From positions 1 through 64,000 of the forward strand of contig LUJN01000008.1 in the NCBI GenBank assembly GCA_001689445.1: 64,000 nt of DNA, read 5' to 3'. Positions 1 to 7,301 of the stretch are shown piece by piece (position 1 is the stretch's first letter; each line of letters opens with the position of its first letter). The notes beneath the pieces are model-generated. The model searched no databases. It saw only the letters and a program-made list of their open reading frames with translations, and had not been told where the DNA came from. Source of the stretch: Bacteroidales bacterium M3. GTDB taxonomy: Bacteria > Bacteroidota > Bacteroidia > Bacteroidales > Muribaculaceae. A program made the translations under genes and the position numbers.

Positions 1-55
1 TTTTTGCACTTCGGTTTTGAATCTACACACTTTTTCGTCACCGTCCGTAAAACCA

Positions 56-64
56 GGGGGGGGG
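56..64. repeat. G9 homopolymer at the end of the CXXX operon
   Basis: A run of nine G residues lies 30 bases past the stop codon of the last gene of the CXXX operon. The first 94 bases of the window hold no other recognisable feature. The run is not inside a gene or an identifiable promoter, so a phase-variation role is not supported. Confidence 0.5.
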
Positions 65-94
65 ACACTATATAACCATCGAAACCGATGGCGG

Positions 95-370
95 CTACCT
101 TATCACGAGAAAAATCTCATTGGTGCGGAAGTCGATCTCCCAACTTCCTCCATCTGCACTTTCCCATCCGTACTTCGCCGACTTCTCGTCCCACCATCGC
201 TGGAACCGCGAGGCAGTCTGCCCCATATCCTCCACCATGCGTTCATACAGTTCACCCTTGTCGGGCGTAAGCACCTTGGCAAGCTCTGCCAACCCATTGC
301 GTCGTTCAAAGAGACGCTGTATCTCATTTTTTTCTTCAACGGTCACCTGACCTACGATTTTCTTTGTCAT
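95..370 (-). CDS. CXXX repeat peptide modification system small protein
   Basis: This gene encodes a 91-residue soluble protein with no signal peptide or membrane segment. It is mainly helical in appearance, with a conserved-looking W-W pair near residue 60 and an acidic, aromatic C-terminus. It is the last gene of the minus-strand operon, 12 bases after the SPASM-only maturase. By size, composition and position I recognise it as the small accessory protein that accompanies radical SAM maturases of Cys-Xaa-Xaa-Xaa repeat peptides (a TIGRFAM-defined association, recalled rather than searched). No biochemical role is known to me. A peptide-binding or adaptor role, like the RRE proteins of other RiPP systems, is only inference. 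The ATG at 370 fits the operon spacing. Confidence 0.7.
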   Translation of the reverse strand: MTKKIVGQVTVEEKNEIQRLFERRNGLAELAKVLTPDKGELYERMVEDMGQTASRFQRWWDEKSAKYGWESADGGSWEIDFRTNEIFLVIR

Positions 371-382
371 AAGTGTCTATGT

Positions 383-1309
383 TTATTGTATTATTTTTTC
401 AAATGGATCAAGATAGTCTATCTCGGGGATCACCCTGTCTATCCTTGCTCGACCGCCATCGTTGACGAGCGACAGCAATTGCCGCGAGGCGTTGCGTTCG
501 ATATGGGAGACGACACATTGCCGGTGTCCCGGCGTATTCACTTCAAGGGTCATGCGCCCATTGAGCCATGCACAACGTCGGCAATGGTAGGCATCGCAAT
601 TGCGGCATATAGGGGAACCTTCAAGAGTCAACAATCGGCAATTTTTTATCTCCACCCCTCGGGACGGCTCTCCCACCGCCGCCGACCCGTCGAGATAGAA
701 TGCAGGGCAGATATAGAAACGTCCGTCGGGGGCAAGCGTGATACTTTCAACACCGGCATTGCAATTTTTCATGCGTTCCAACTGTAGTCGGTCGGTAAGG
801 AGGTTTAGCCTGACCGCTTTCCCCGCGCCCAGCATGTCGGCCAAACGCCGGGAAAGGACATCCAATGTCTGACGATAAGAATCGAAATCGTCATCATCCA
901 TACACTCAATGTCAGTGATGACGATATTCATATCCCCGCACCGCTCAAGAATATCGGCAATCTCGCCCGCATGGTCGCACAGCTCTCCATGCGTGAGCCG
1001 CAACACACAAAGCCCGTCGGCACGCCCATGACGCGCCAACGTCTCAATGCCGTTGAACACCCGGACATCCCCAACACGGTCTCCCGCCACTATATCCACA
1101 TGGTCGACCTTATCTATCGCCACCAAATATTCCTCGGGTAAGTCGCGGTCGGGATATACGACCTGAACCATCAGGTTCTCCTTCATTGCCCATGTCAGCC
1201 CCGCCTTCAGCACGTCAAGCGGCATAAGGCGCGGCTTTCGGGACTCGCTATCATAGTAGCAGTATGACACCGACGTGTCATCAAGCATCACAATCAGATA
1301 TTTCAACAT
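383..1309 (-). CDS. CXXX repeat peptide maturase, SPASM-type without the radical SAM motif
   Basis: This 308-residue cytoplasmic protein has an N-terminal half (about residues 1-180) that resembles a degenerate TIM-barrel fold but has no CxxxCxxC SAM-cluster motif. Its C-terminal half (about residues 185-290) is cysteine rich, with a SPASM-like layout: a Cys-Asn-Ala-Gly stretch, a Y-I-C-P-A-F segment, then C-R-N-C, C-R-R-C and a final Cys before V-V. It starts inside the end of the upstream radical SAM gene (7-base overlap, 1303-1309), so translation is probably coupled. The family is known to me as the second maturase of CXXX repeat peptide loci. It may carry auxiliary iron-sulfur clusters or act as a scaffold for the true radical SAM enzyme. 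The pairing of a catalytic and a pseudo-enzyme is inferred from the missing motif. Confidence 0.75.
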   Translation of the reverse strand: MLKYLIVMLDDTSVSYCYYDSESRKPRLMPLDVLKAGLTWAMKENLMVQVVYPDRDLPEEYLVAIDKVDHVDIVAGDRVGDVRVFNGIETLARHGRADGLCVLRLTHGELCDHAGEIADILERCGDMNIVITDIECMDDDDFDSYRQTLDVLSRRLADMLGAGKAVRLNLLTDRLQLERMKNCNAGVESITLAPDGRFYICPAFYLDGSAAVGEPSRGVEIKNCRLLTLEGSPICRNCDAYHCRRCAWLNGRMTLEVNTPGHRQCVVSHIERNASRQLLSLVNDGGRARIDRVIPEIDYLDPFEKIIQ

Positions 1310-2535
1310 GGCTGTCCTCCGTTACTTCTGTCCTTGAACTCTTCAAACTTGTCGCGGCGCCCCTCCAACTCAAGGGTGCGGTATAGCTTGTTCCAATAAT
1401 AGTTGTTGGCTCTGACGCGCGCCTTGTGCATCTTGCAGATGGCTGTCGAGCGTTGATAGATGGTGTCAGTCTCGGCTGCATCATAGTTCTCACCCTGACA
1501 CCAAGCGCAACCGCTCGCCACCTCACATTCCATACACTCCCTCGGCGACTGCGTGGAGCGGTCGAGCGCAAGGAACGGCCTGAGCTTGTCATGGTCTATA
1601 CCGTCGTTGACATTACCGATGATTATCGGCCGCTTGGAGCGGAGGGAATATGCTGCAAACCGCGTGCAGGGATAGAAGTTGCCCTGCGCATCCACCGCAA
1701 GCATCTTTCCCGCACCACACCAATTCCGGTTATCCCTTGTCGCATCCAACGGCTTGCCTATATGCTCAGCAAAAAATGAGCACACGTTATCCTCAAACAA
1801 GCGTTGGCCTATCATACTGTCGGCCAATTCGGTCAATTGCGCCTCAAATATCGCATCATCTCCCGGCTTCCACACATCCTCAAACACACAATTGATATTG
1901 ACCTCATGTATACCAAGGGAGAAAAGATGCAACACGCTCTCGCATATATAGGGAATGTCGGCAGAGCTTATCGTCACCTTTGTTGCAGCCCCGGGAAACT
2001 GGCTGAGCCACAGCGGTATGTTGGAGGCCACATCATCATAACTTCCCTTTTCATCTTGAAACGGGTCGCTTTTTTTCCATACCCGGTTTAAGTCATGTTT
2101 TCTTTTCGTTCCATCAATTGTAATCCCGATAGACAGGTGGTCAATGTTTTTATTGATAAATTTCTGCACCTTCTCGGTATGATAATTTATCCCGTTTGTA
2201 GAAAATGCGAAACGATAGGAATTGAACCAATGATGGTTTCGACGAAACATTTCAACCTTGATGTAATCGCATATTTTATCAATCAAATCAATTTCAAGAA
2301 ATGGTTCGCCTCCTATAAAATCCCATGTGACGGATTCTTCGGCAAATTCTTGCTCATGCGAAAGAATATAATCAACAGCTTGCTTCGCTATTGGCCAATC
2401 CATCCGCTCACTTTCATTCTTGCCAATCAAATAGCAATATTTACAAGCGAGCTGACAATCTTTTGTAACAATAAATGTTATGCTTTTCGCCTGTCCGTTC
2501 TGCCAAGATTCCTGCTGTCCCCTGATTTTATTCAT
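1303..2535 (-). CDS. Radical SAM/SPASM peptide maturase, CXXX-repeat target family
   Basis: This enzyme of about 410 residues is predicted to modify the Cys-rich peptide encoded just upstream. The radical SAM motif CxxxCxxC is at residues 27-34 (Cys27, Cys31, Cys34, with Tyr33), followed by a GGEP motif near residue 75. The C-terminal SPASM domain (about residues 265-390) has a W-C-G-A-G start, a Y-P-C segment, a C-M-E-C pair, a C-A-W-C pair and a last Cys before K-M-H, consistent with two auxiliary iron-sulfur clusters. An upstream in-frame TTG at 2541 could extend it by two residues. I chose the ATG at 2535. It begins 13 bases after the peptide gene ends and overlaps the next maturase gene. 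Known SPASM enzymes install thioether or other Calpha/Cbeta cross-links. Thioether formation on Cys is likely here but not demonstrated. Confidence 0.9.
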   Translation of the reverse strand: MNKIRGQQESWQNGQAKSITFIVTKDCQLACKYCYLIGKNESERMDWPIAKQAVDYILSHEQEFAEESVTWDFIGGEPFLEIDLIDKICDYIKVEMFRRNHHWFNSYRFAFSTNGINYHTEKVQKFINKNIDHLSIGITIDGTKRKHDLNRVWKKSDPFQDEKGSYDDVASNIPLWLSQFPGAATKVTISSADIPYICESVLHLFSLGIHEVNINCVFEDVWKPGDDAIFEAQLTELADSMIGQRLFEDNVCSFFAEHIGKPLDATRDNRNWCGAGKMLAVDAQGNFYPCTRFAAYSLRSKRPIIIGNVNDGIDHDKLRPFLALDRSTQSPRECMECEVASGCAWCQGENYDAAETDTIYQRSTAICKMHKARVRANNYYWNKLYRTLELEGRRDKFEEFKDRSNGGQPC

Positions 2536-2548
2536 GGCCAACGAGAAA

Positions 2549-3235
2549 TTATATAACGCCTATATTTACAGCACGACAACCACTTGAACAGGAGCCAGAA
2601 CAGGTATACTCACAGTTGTTACGGCAAGCGCTCTCACATGTCCCCAAGCAACGTCCCGAACAAGTTCCTATACATGTAGAACTACATGAACCCGAACAGC
2701 TTTCACTGCACCCATGATAGCATCCGGTACTACAACCTTCCTTGCAGTTGTTGCTACAATTCTGCGCACAATTTGTCGTGCAACTGCTGCTACAGGAATT
2801 TGAGCAAGAGGAGCACCCGGATGATGTAGACGACCCCGAGCAACCAGACGAGCAACCGCTACCGCACGAACTCGAGCACCCCGAACTACAACCGCTACCG
2901 CATGAGCTGGAGCAACTGCTGCCACATGAACCACTACATCCGCTTGAACATGAGGATGAGCAGTCGGAACACCCCGAGGAGGTTGAAGTGCCTGCGCAAG
3001 ATGAATAGCATGAGTTGCTGCACGACGAGCCTGTACACCCGCCGACGTTGCCGCCATTACCGTTATTGCCGTTACCATTGCCGCTCAACGCCCTGTCGAG
3101 TTCATCATTGCCATCGTCACATGATATAAGCAGCTTTGACAATGACCCCATAGCCAATACGGGTATTATGCGGCTTGCAGCCTTTTTGAAAAAATCCCGG
3201 CGGGATATTATATTGTCTCTATTGTTACCTTTCAT
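2549..3235 (-). CDS. Cys-Xaa-Xaa-Xaa repeat radical SAM target precursor, Tat/lipobox signal
   Basis: This 228-residue precursor is the substrate of the neighbouring maturases. Residues 11-17 read S-R-R-D-F-F-K, a twin-arginine (Tat) motif, followed by a hydrophobic stretch and a lipobox ending at Cys39 (L-I-S-C). Residues 52-66 are a Gly/Asn linker. From Cys67 to Cys220 I count 37 cysteines, mostly with exact C-x-x-x spacing and small Ser/Gly residues between. Two breaks (T-S-T-S-S-G-C-S-x-C) appear as a near duplication. The last quarter has more varied residues (K, E, R, Y, T). The start codon overlaps the upstream stop (ATGA at 3232-3235). The export signal suggests modification in the cytoplasm, Tat export folded, and lipid anchoring outside. 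Long open frames on the opposite strand are by-products of the TGC/AGC codon pattern. Confidence 0.88.
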   Translation of the reverse strand: MKGNNRDNIISRRDFFKKAASRIIPVLAMGSLSKLLISCDDGNDELDRALSGNGNGNNGNGGNVGGCTGSSCSNSCYSSCAGTSTSSGCSDCSSSCSSGCSGSCGSSCSSSCGSGCSSGCSSSCGSGCSSGCSGSSTSSGCSSCSNSCSSSCTTNCAQNCSNNCKEGCSTGCYHGCSESCSGSCSSTCIGTCSGRCLGTCESACRNNCEYTCSGSCSSGCRAVNIGVI

Positions 3236-4164
3236 TTCCTATGTCCTATTTTTGCAAATTTGTATGAGATTGTTCCAAGCACTGAGAAATTATAGAGGGA
3301 CTGGTTGCATGACGACGAAACTTGCGTGAAATCATAGTCAATCATGCATCCGACGGCAAACTGCCGCCACTCAACCTGCACGCCTCCATTTATGCCACAC
3401 TGGAAATCCGCCCCAAAGGAGCCGCTGTTATATCCCGTAAGGTCATTTAACGGTATCCCAAGCGACACCCCCGCCTTAGCCACAATATTTACCGGCGATA
3501 CATGGATACTATAGCCTATCGGCAGTAACCGTATGGAGAAATAGTTCATCCCGAAGTCGGATGCCCCACGATGCTGATAGCCCAGCGCAAATTCAGAATA
3601 CCAATTGCGCGGCACGAAACTGACACTCTCGTCCATGTACAATTGCGCCAAGAGTTCAACCGAATAGCCCAATCCGGGGTTTATCGACCCCATATCCCAT
3701 GTAAAAGTTGTGTAACCAATCCCTGCCTGCAATCCAAAATATACGCTCATGCCGTCAGGCAAAAAATGTCCACAAGTCATAAGTGTAGGCATGGCATCAC
3801 ACTCCACTACAACAGGTACAGGTGGCGTCACGGGCTCTTGGGTAACAGGCTGCGGAGCAGCCTCATAATGGGGCGACTTCTCCACATTATCGTCGGCAGC
3901 CTCCTTCTTAACCGGTAGAGCCTCTATATACCGACTGCTGACATACCCTGTACGATGTCCCCATTTGACCGTCGCCCAGCCATTGGCGATAGAAATCACC
4001 TCAATCTCCTCGCCGGCGGCAAAAGTCCCTATCACCGCCCCTCGAGTGGAGGGCGATTGGCGCACATTAAGCCTTGACGACGAGATGACCCTGTAATTAT
4101 TACCGGCAGCCATGCCCAATGAGCATAGTAGCAAGAGCAATGTAATAAACGCTCGATTTCTCAT
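3232..4164 (-). CDS. Exported SH3-domain protein with beta-barrel-like C-terminus
   Basis: This 310-residue protein begins with a Sec signal peptide (residues 1-22). A bacterial SH3 domain follows (about residues 24-85, with the L-N-V-R-Q-S-P and W-A-T-V-K-W-G signatures). Next comes a Pro/Glu-rich linker (residues 86-125) and a region of about 180 residues with alternating hydrophobic and glycine/aromatic strands, ending in I-S-Y-K-F, as in small outer-membrane barrels of Bacteroidetes. It is the first gene of the CXXX operon and overlaps the precursor gene by 4 bases (ATGA). The SH3 part may bind peptidoglycan or the peptide, and the C-terminus probably sits in the outer membrane. A role in placing or displaying the modified lipopeptide is inference from the operon. 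Confidence 0.75.
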   Translation of the reverse strand: MRNRAFITLLLLLCSLGMAAGNNYRVISSSRLNVRQSPSTRGAVIGTFAAGEEIEVISIANGWATVKWGHRTGYVSSRYIEALPVKKEAADDNVEKSPHYEAAPQPVTQEPVTPPVPVVVECDAMPTLMTCGHFLPDGMSVYFGLQAGIGYTTFTWDMGSINPGLGYSVELLAQLYMDESVSFVPRNWYSEFALGYQHRGASDFGMNYFSIRLLPIGYSIHVSPVNIVAKAGVSLGIPLNDLTGYNSGSFGADFQCGINGGVQVEWRQFAVGCMIDYDFTQVSSSCNQSLYNFSVLGTISYKFAKIGHRK

Positions 4165-4169
4165 AAATA

Positions 4170-4223
4170 AAAGGATTGGTTATAAAAATGTGGTTCTATA
4201 CGCACGTGGTTTTGCAATCCTTT
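4170..4223 (-). promoter_or_regulatory. Inverted repeat directly before the CXXX operon start
   Basis: AAAGGATTG (4170-4178) pairs with CAATCCTTT (4215-4223). One arm lies about 6-14 bases upstream of the ATG at 4164, so a hairpin could cover the ribosome-binding region. The role is inferred. Confidence 0.35.
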
Positions 4224-4248
4224 CCGACTTCCCCTGAAAAGGCGATAG

Positions 4249-4558
4249 GTTAAAAAAACGAAAGACGTGGGAGTCAGTACCGCCGCTCATCCCGCGTTCA
4301 GGCCTTCGCATTGCCCACCCATAGAGATAAGCAACGTAGCCAGCCCACGCCAAGATGTACTATATACGGAGTACGGACACCACGCCGACAGCTATTGTCT
4401 GCAATGATGATGCCGCGATATAATGCATCGCCTGTGGACGTTCTCAGTTGCCGTATCTTGCCATGGGTACAAAGTTGCGAAGTTTGAACGCGCAAGATAA
4501 GACTTGATAACGTCTTATAACAAAAAAGTATTGACCCACCCGCCCTCTGGCAAGTGAG
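4249..4558 (-). ncRNA. Structured leader RNA element, copy A, upstream of the CXXX operon
   Basis: This is one of four related elements (see 8376, 21403, 37451). Read on the minus strand, the 3' domain has an outer helix GGCGUGGG (4351-4344) with CCCACGUC (4271-4264), followed by a T7 run. An inner helix forms from GUUGCUUAUC with GAUGAGCGGC. The apical segment GGGCAATGCGAAGGCCT (about 4302-4317) is nearly identical in copy C. The upstream part has a hairpin ATAAGAC/GTCTTAT and the shared strings CGCAACTTT and GGCAAGATACGGCAAC. The G.U pairs work only on the minus strand, which fixes its orientation as that of the operon. The element may terminate or attenuate transcription before the SH3 gene. 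A 65-codon open frame here (4298-4495) is not considered real. Confidence 0.7.
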
Positions 4559-4564
4559 CTACCG

Positions 4565-4597
4565 CAAAGATATGTATTTCAATTCGATTTAACGCAA
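4565..4597 (-). promoter_or_regulatory. Probable promoter of RNA element A / CXXX operon
   Basis: On the minus strand, TATCTTTG (4572-4565) matches the Bacteroidetes -7 box TAnnTTTG. A TTG at 4597-4595 lies 22 bases upstream, slightly longer than the usual 19-21. It would start transcription near 4558, giving a leader of nearly 400 nt. Confidence 0.5.
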
Positions 4598-4699
4598 TAT
4601 TACCCTCAAAAATTTGCCAGACTCCAATATAAAACGCGGCAGGTAGCGACCCGGAGTGTCGGGCGGCTACCTGCGTGATGGGTAGGGGAAAGGCCGGGC

Positions 4700-5302
4700 T
4701 TACTTGTCGGCTACCTTGTTGTAGCGGGCGTTGAGGCCGGCCACTACCTCGTCGGTGATGTCAAGGGCGGGGTTGAAGTAAAGTCCCGCGCTGCGCAGTA
4801 TGATGGCGTCGTATCCCTTCTTGGCGTTGTATATCTTGATGAATGACTCGATGGAATCATTCAGTTGTATCTGCTGCTGCACCAGCTCCTGCTGGGCGTT
4901 GCGCTGCAGGCTGGCCATGTAGGCCTCGGCGTCCTGCTGCATCTTCTGGAGCTTCTGCATGTCGCCGTTGTAGCTCGCCTCGGAGAGGTAACCGTTTGAG
5001 CGGGCCTTCTGCTCAATGGAGGCGGCAAACTTCTGTATCTCGGCGGCCTTGGAACGCTGGGCGCTCTCTATCTTGTTCATGGCGCGTATCTGCAGCTCGC
5101 TGAGGTCCTTGGCGAGGTTGTAGTTGGCGGCGATGGAGTCGCCGTCGACATAGCGGATGTTGATGGTGGCCTCTTTGGTTGCAGTCTCCTTGGCAGCGTC
5201 CTTCTTGGCGGGGGCGGCGGGAGTATTGTCGGAAGAACATGATACGCCGGCTACAGCGAGCAGCAGCATAGCAGTTTTGGCAACAAATGCAGATTTCTTC
5301 AT
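4700..5302 (-). CDS. OmpH/Skp-family periplasmic lipoprotein
   Basis: This 200-residue protein has a lipoprotein signal (A-V-A-G-V-S-C, Cys22), an Ala/Lys-rich linker, and an OmpH/Skp-type domain from about residue 45. The domain contains I-R-Y-V-D-G-D at its first strand, a long charged coiled coil (about residues 65-150) and a C-terminal strand-helix unit beginning Y-D-A-I-I-L. Skp-like proteins chaperone outer-membrane proteins in the periplasm. The lipid anchor would tether it to a membrane, which is common in Bacteroidetes members. It lies just downstream of a small membrane protein gene on the same strand (28-base gap) and may share its transcript. The family call is secure; the exact clients are unknown. 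Confidence 0.85.
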   Translation of the reverse strand: MKKSAFVAKTAMLLLAVAGVSCSSDNTPAAPAKKDAAKETATKEATINIRYVDGDSIAANYNLAKDLSELQIRAMNKIESAQRSKAAEIQKFAASIEQKARSNGYLSEASYNGDMQKLQKMQQDAEAYMASLQRNAQQELVQQQIQLNDSIESFIKIYNAKKGYDAIILRSAGLYFNPALDITDEVVAGLNARYNKVADK

Positions 5303-5330
5303 TACTTTTCTTTGTTAATGTATAGATAGG

Positions 5331-5561
5331 TTAATGTCTTTTGCTGTCAACGTCACGGGCGCATGAGATGCCCCGGTCGCGCAAGGCGGCATTGTCGTGG
5401 ACGTGGGACGACGGAAACCGCCCGCCCTTGACAAAAAACACCTTCACGCCGAGCAACACCACCGCTATTGCCACAAGAATTATTGCAATAATTACGATTT
5501 TCAATGCACCGTCGCGTTTTTGCTGTGCAAATATATGAAAGGTCTCCAAAATATTTGCCAT
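5331..5561 (-). CDS. Small single-pass membrane protein, conserved Bacteroidales type
   Basis: This 76-residue protein has a short N-terminal cytoplasmic segment, one transmembrane helix (about residues 21-44, rich in I, V, A and L), and a soluble tail with the pattern F-P-S-S-H-V-x-x-N-x-x-L-R-x-R-G-I-S-C-A-x-x-x-D. I recognise that tail as a common unnamed Bacteroidales motif. The single Cys in the G-I-S-C motif could be functional. It precedes the OmpH-like lipoprotein gene on the same strand. No function is assigned. Confidence 0.65.
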   Translation of the reverse strand: MANILETFHIFAQQKRDGALKIVIIAIILVAIAVVLLGVKVFFVKGGRFPSSHVHDNAALRDRGISCARDVDSKRH

Positions 5562-5674
5562 ATCTAAATTTTATTTTGTATCTTAGTGTGCCAATTAATG
5601 GTGATTTAACATTATTTGCCATTTTGGCGAGAGTTTGTATTATCATACCAATAACACTAATACATTTATTTATC

Positions 5675-7135
5675 ATGACAATCAAAGATTTGAAACCGAC
5701 TCTTATCTGGTCAATATTCGACGAGATCACCAAGGTGCCCCGCCCCTCCAAGAAGGAGGAGAAGATACGCCAGTATCTCCTCGATTTCGCCGCCAAGCAC
5801 GACATCCCGGTCAAGACCGATGCCGTGGGCAACGTAGTGATGTCGCGCCCCGCGACGCCCGGACACGAGGATGCCCCCACCGTGATACTGCAGGGGCACA
5901 TGGACATGGTGTGCGAGTCAAAGGACAAGGGATTTGACTTTGAGAACAACCCTATAACCACTATCATAGACGGCGAGTGGGTACATGCCGACGGCACCAC
6001 ACTCGGTGCCGACAACGGCATCGGCGTGGCAGCGTCGCTCGCCGTGATGGCCGACAAGAGCCTTGTCACCGGCCCGGTTGAGGCACTGTTCACCGTCGAC
6101 GAGGAGACCGGCATGACCGGCGCCAACAACCTCGGCGAGGGAATGATGAGCGGCTCGATACTGCTCAACCTCGACTCGGAGGATGACGGCGAGGTGTTCA
6201 TCGGCTGCGCCGGCGGCGTGGACACGACCATCACGTTCAACTACAAGCGTGAGCTTGCCCCGCGCGACTACCACTACTTCCGCATCGCTCTCACCGACGG
6301 CACCGGCGGCCACTCTGGCGGCGACATCCACGAGGGACGCGCCAACTCCAACAAGGTCATCGCCCGCCTGCTCTTTGACATTGCCCGCGACAAGGATATC
6401 GCCCTGAGCGAGATTGCCGGCGGCAACCTGCGCAACGCCATCCCCCGCGACGCCCACGCCGTCATCGGCGTGCACTCATCGCGCAAGGAGGATGTCATCG
6501 TAGCGTTCAACCACTTTGTGGCCGACATCGAGAACGAGTATGCCGCTACCGACCCCAACATGAAGCTGACCATCGAGAGCGTCGACGCGCCCGAGTATGC
6601 CATCGACTCCGACACCACTATGCGCCTCGTGCGCTCGCTCTATGCGTGCCCCCACGGCGTCATCTCGATGAGCCACGACCTTGAGGGCCTTGTGGAGACG
6701 TCGACCAACCTCGCATCGGTGAAGATGCTCGACGGCAACAAGGTGCTCGTCACCACGAGCCAGCGCAGTTCGGTCGAGAGCCGCAAGTGGGACATAGCCC
6801 GCCAGATTGAAGCCCTGTTCCTCCTCGCCGGCGCAGAGGTGACCCACGGCGACGGATACCCCGGATGGCAGCCCAACATGAACTCCCCCATCATGCACAT
6901 CGCCTCGGAGGCTTACGAGGAGCTGTACGGCGTCAAGCCGGCCATCAAGGCCATCCATGCCGGACTGGAGTGTGGGCTGTTCCTCACCAAGTACCCCCAC
7001 CTCGACATGGTGTCATTCGGCCCCACCCTGCGTGGCGTCCACTCCCCCTCGGAGAAGATGCACATCCCCGCCGTGGAGAAGTTCTGGAACCAACTCGTGC
7101 TCATCCTCAAAAAGGTCGCCGACATAAAGAAGTAA
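5675..7135 (+). CDS. pepD: Aminoacyl-histidine dipeptidase (M20 family)
   Basis: This 486-residue cytoplasmic zinc dipeptidase cleaves X-His dipeptides such as carnosine. M20 signatures are clear: H-M-D-M-V near residue 80 (first metal ligand and catalytic Asp), L-G-A-D-N-G-I-G near residue 112 (bridging Asp), and D-E-E-T-G-M near residue 142 (catalytic Glu and ligand). A late His near I-H-A-G-L-E-C-G-L-F closes the site. Length and motif order match the PepD family, including the inserted lid domain. The frame stays open upstream to 5504, but the ATG at 5675 gives the family start M-T-I-K-D-L-K-P. It is divergent from the small membrane protein gene. An inverted repeat lies 20 bases past its stop. 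Confidence 0.95.
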   Translation: MTIKDLKPTLIWSIFDEITKVPRPSKKEEKIRQYLLDFAAKHDIPVKTDAVGNVVMSRPATPGHEDAPTVILQGHMDMVCESKDKGFDFENNPITTIIDGEWVHADGTTLGADNGIGVAASLAVMADKSLVTGPVEALFTVDEETGMTGANNLGEGMMSGSILLNLDSEDDGEVFIGCAGGVDTTITFNYKRELAPRDYHYFRIALTDGTGGHSGGDIHEGRANSNKVIARLLFDIARDKDIALSEIAGGNLRNAIPRDAHAVIGVHSSRKEDVIVAFNHFVADIENEYAATDPNMKLTIESVDAPEYAIDSDTTMRLVRSLYACPHGVISMSHDLEGLVETSTNLASVKMLDGNKVLVTTSQRSSVESRKWDIARQIEALFLLAGAEVTHGDGYPGWQPNMNSPIMHIASEAYEELYGVKPAIKAIHAGLECGLFLTKYPHLDMVSFGPTLRGVHSPSEKMHIPAVEKFWNQLVLILKKVADIKK

Positions 7136-7156
7136 TCCCCTAAACCAGATAAGCCA

Positions 7157-7198
7157 AATAGGGCCGATAGGCAGGATAAGCCACCTATCGGCCCTATT
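7157..7198. repeat. Inverted repeat after pepD, CCTATNGGCCCTAT family
   Basis: AATAGGGCCGATAGG (7157-7171) is perfectly repeated in inverse at 7184-7198, with further relatives (CCTATCGCCCCTATT) up to 7228. The motif CCTATNGGCCCTAT recurs at 17383-17396. It could fold as a terminator for pepD but has no T run. Confidence 0.6.
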
Positions 7199-7245
7199 CG
7201 GCTTATTTGACCTATCGCCCCTATTCGACTTAGCCGCCTTCCCTC

Positions 7246-7276
7246 TTGCAACCCACGCCGATTTTCACTACCTTTG
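7246..7276 (+). promoter_or_regulatory. Promoter of the muramidase gene
   Basis: TTG (7246-7248), 20 bases, then TACCTTTG (7269-7276) fits the Bacteroidetes consensus. The start codon is 26 bases after the -7 box. Confidence 0.75.
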
Positions 7277-7301
7277 TCGTTAATCACCAAAATTCAATAC
7301 C

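Noticed and set aside
56..64. G9 tract as a phase-variation switch
   Set aside because: It lies downstream of the last CXXX gene and no gene is visible after it in the window.
2668..3129. Several open frames opposite or out of frame with the Cys-rich precursor
   Set aside because: They arise from the repetitive TGC/AGC/GGC codons of the real gene and have no independent start context or family.
4298..4495. 65-codon minus-strand open frame before the CXXX operon
   Set aside because: It lies wholly inside RNA element A, which is conserved as structure rather than as protein in the other copies.
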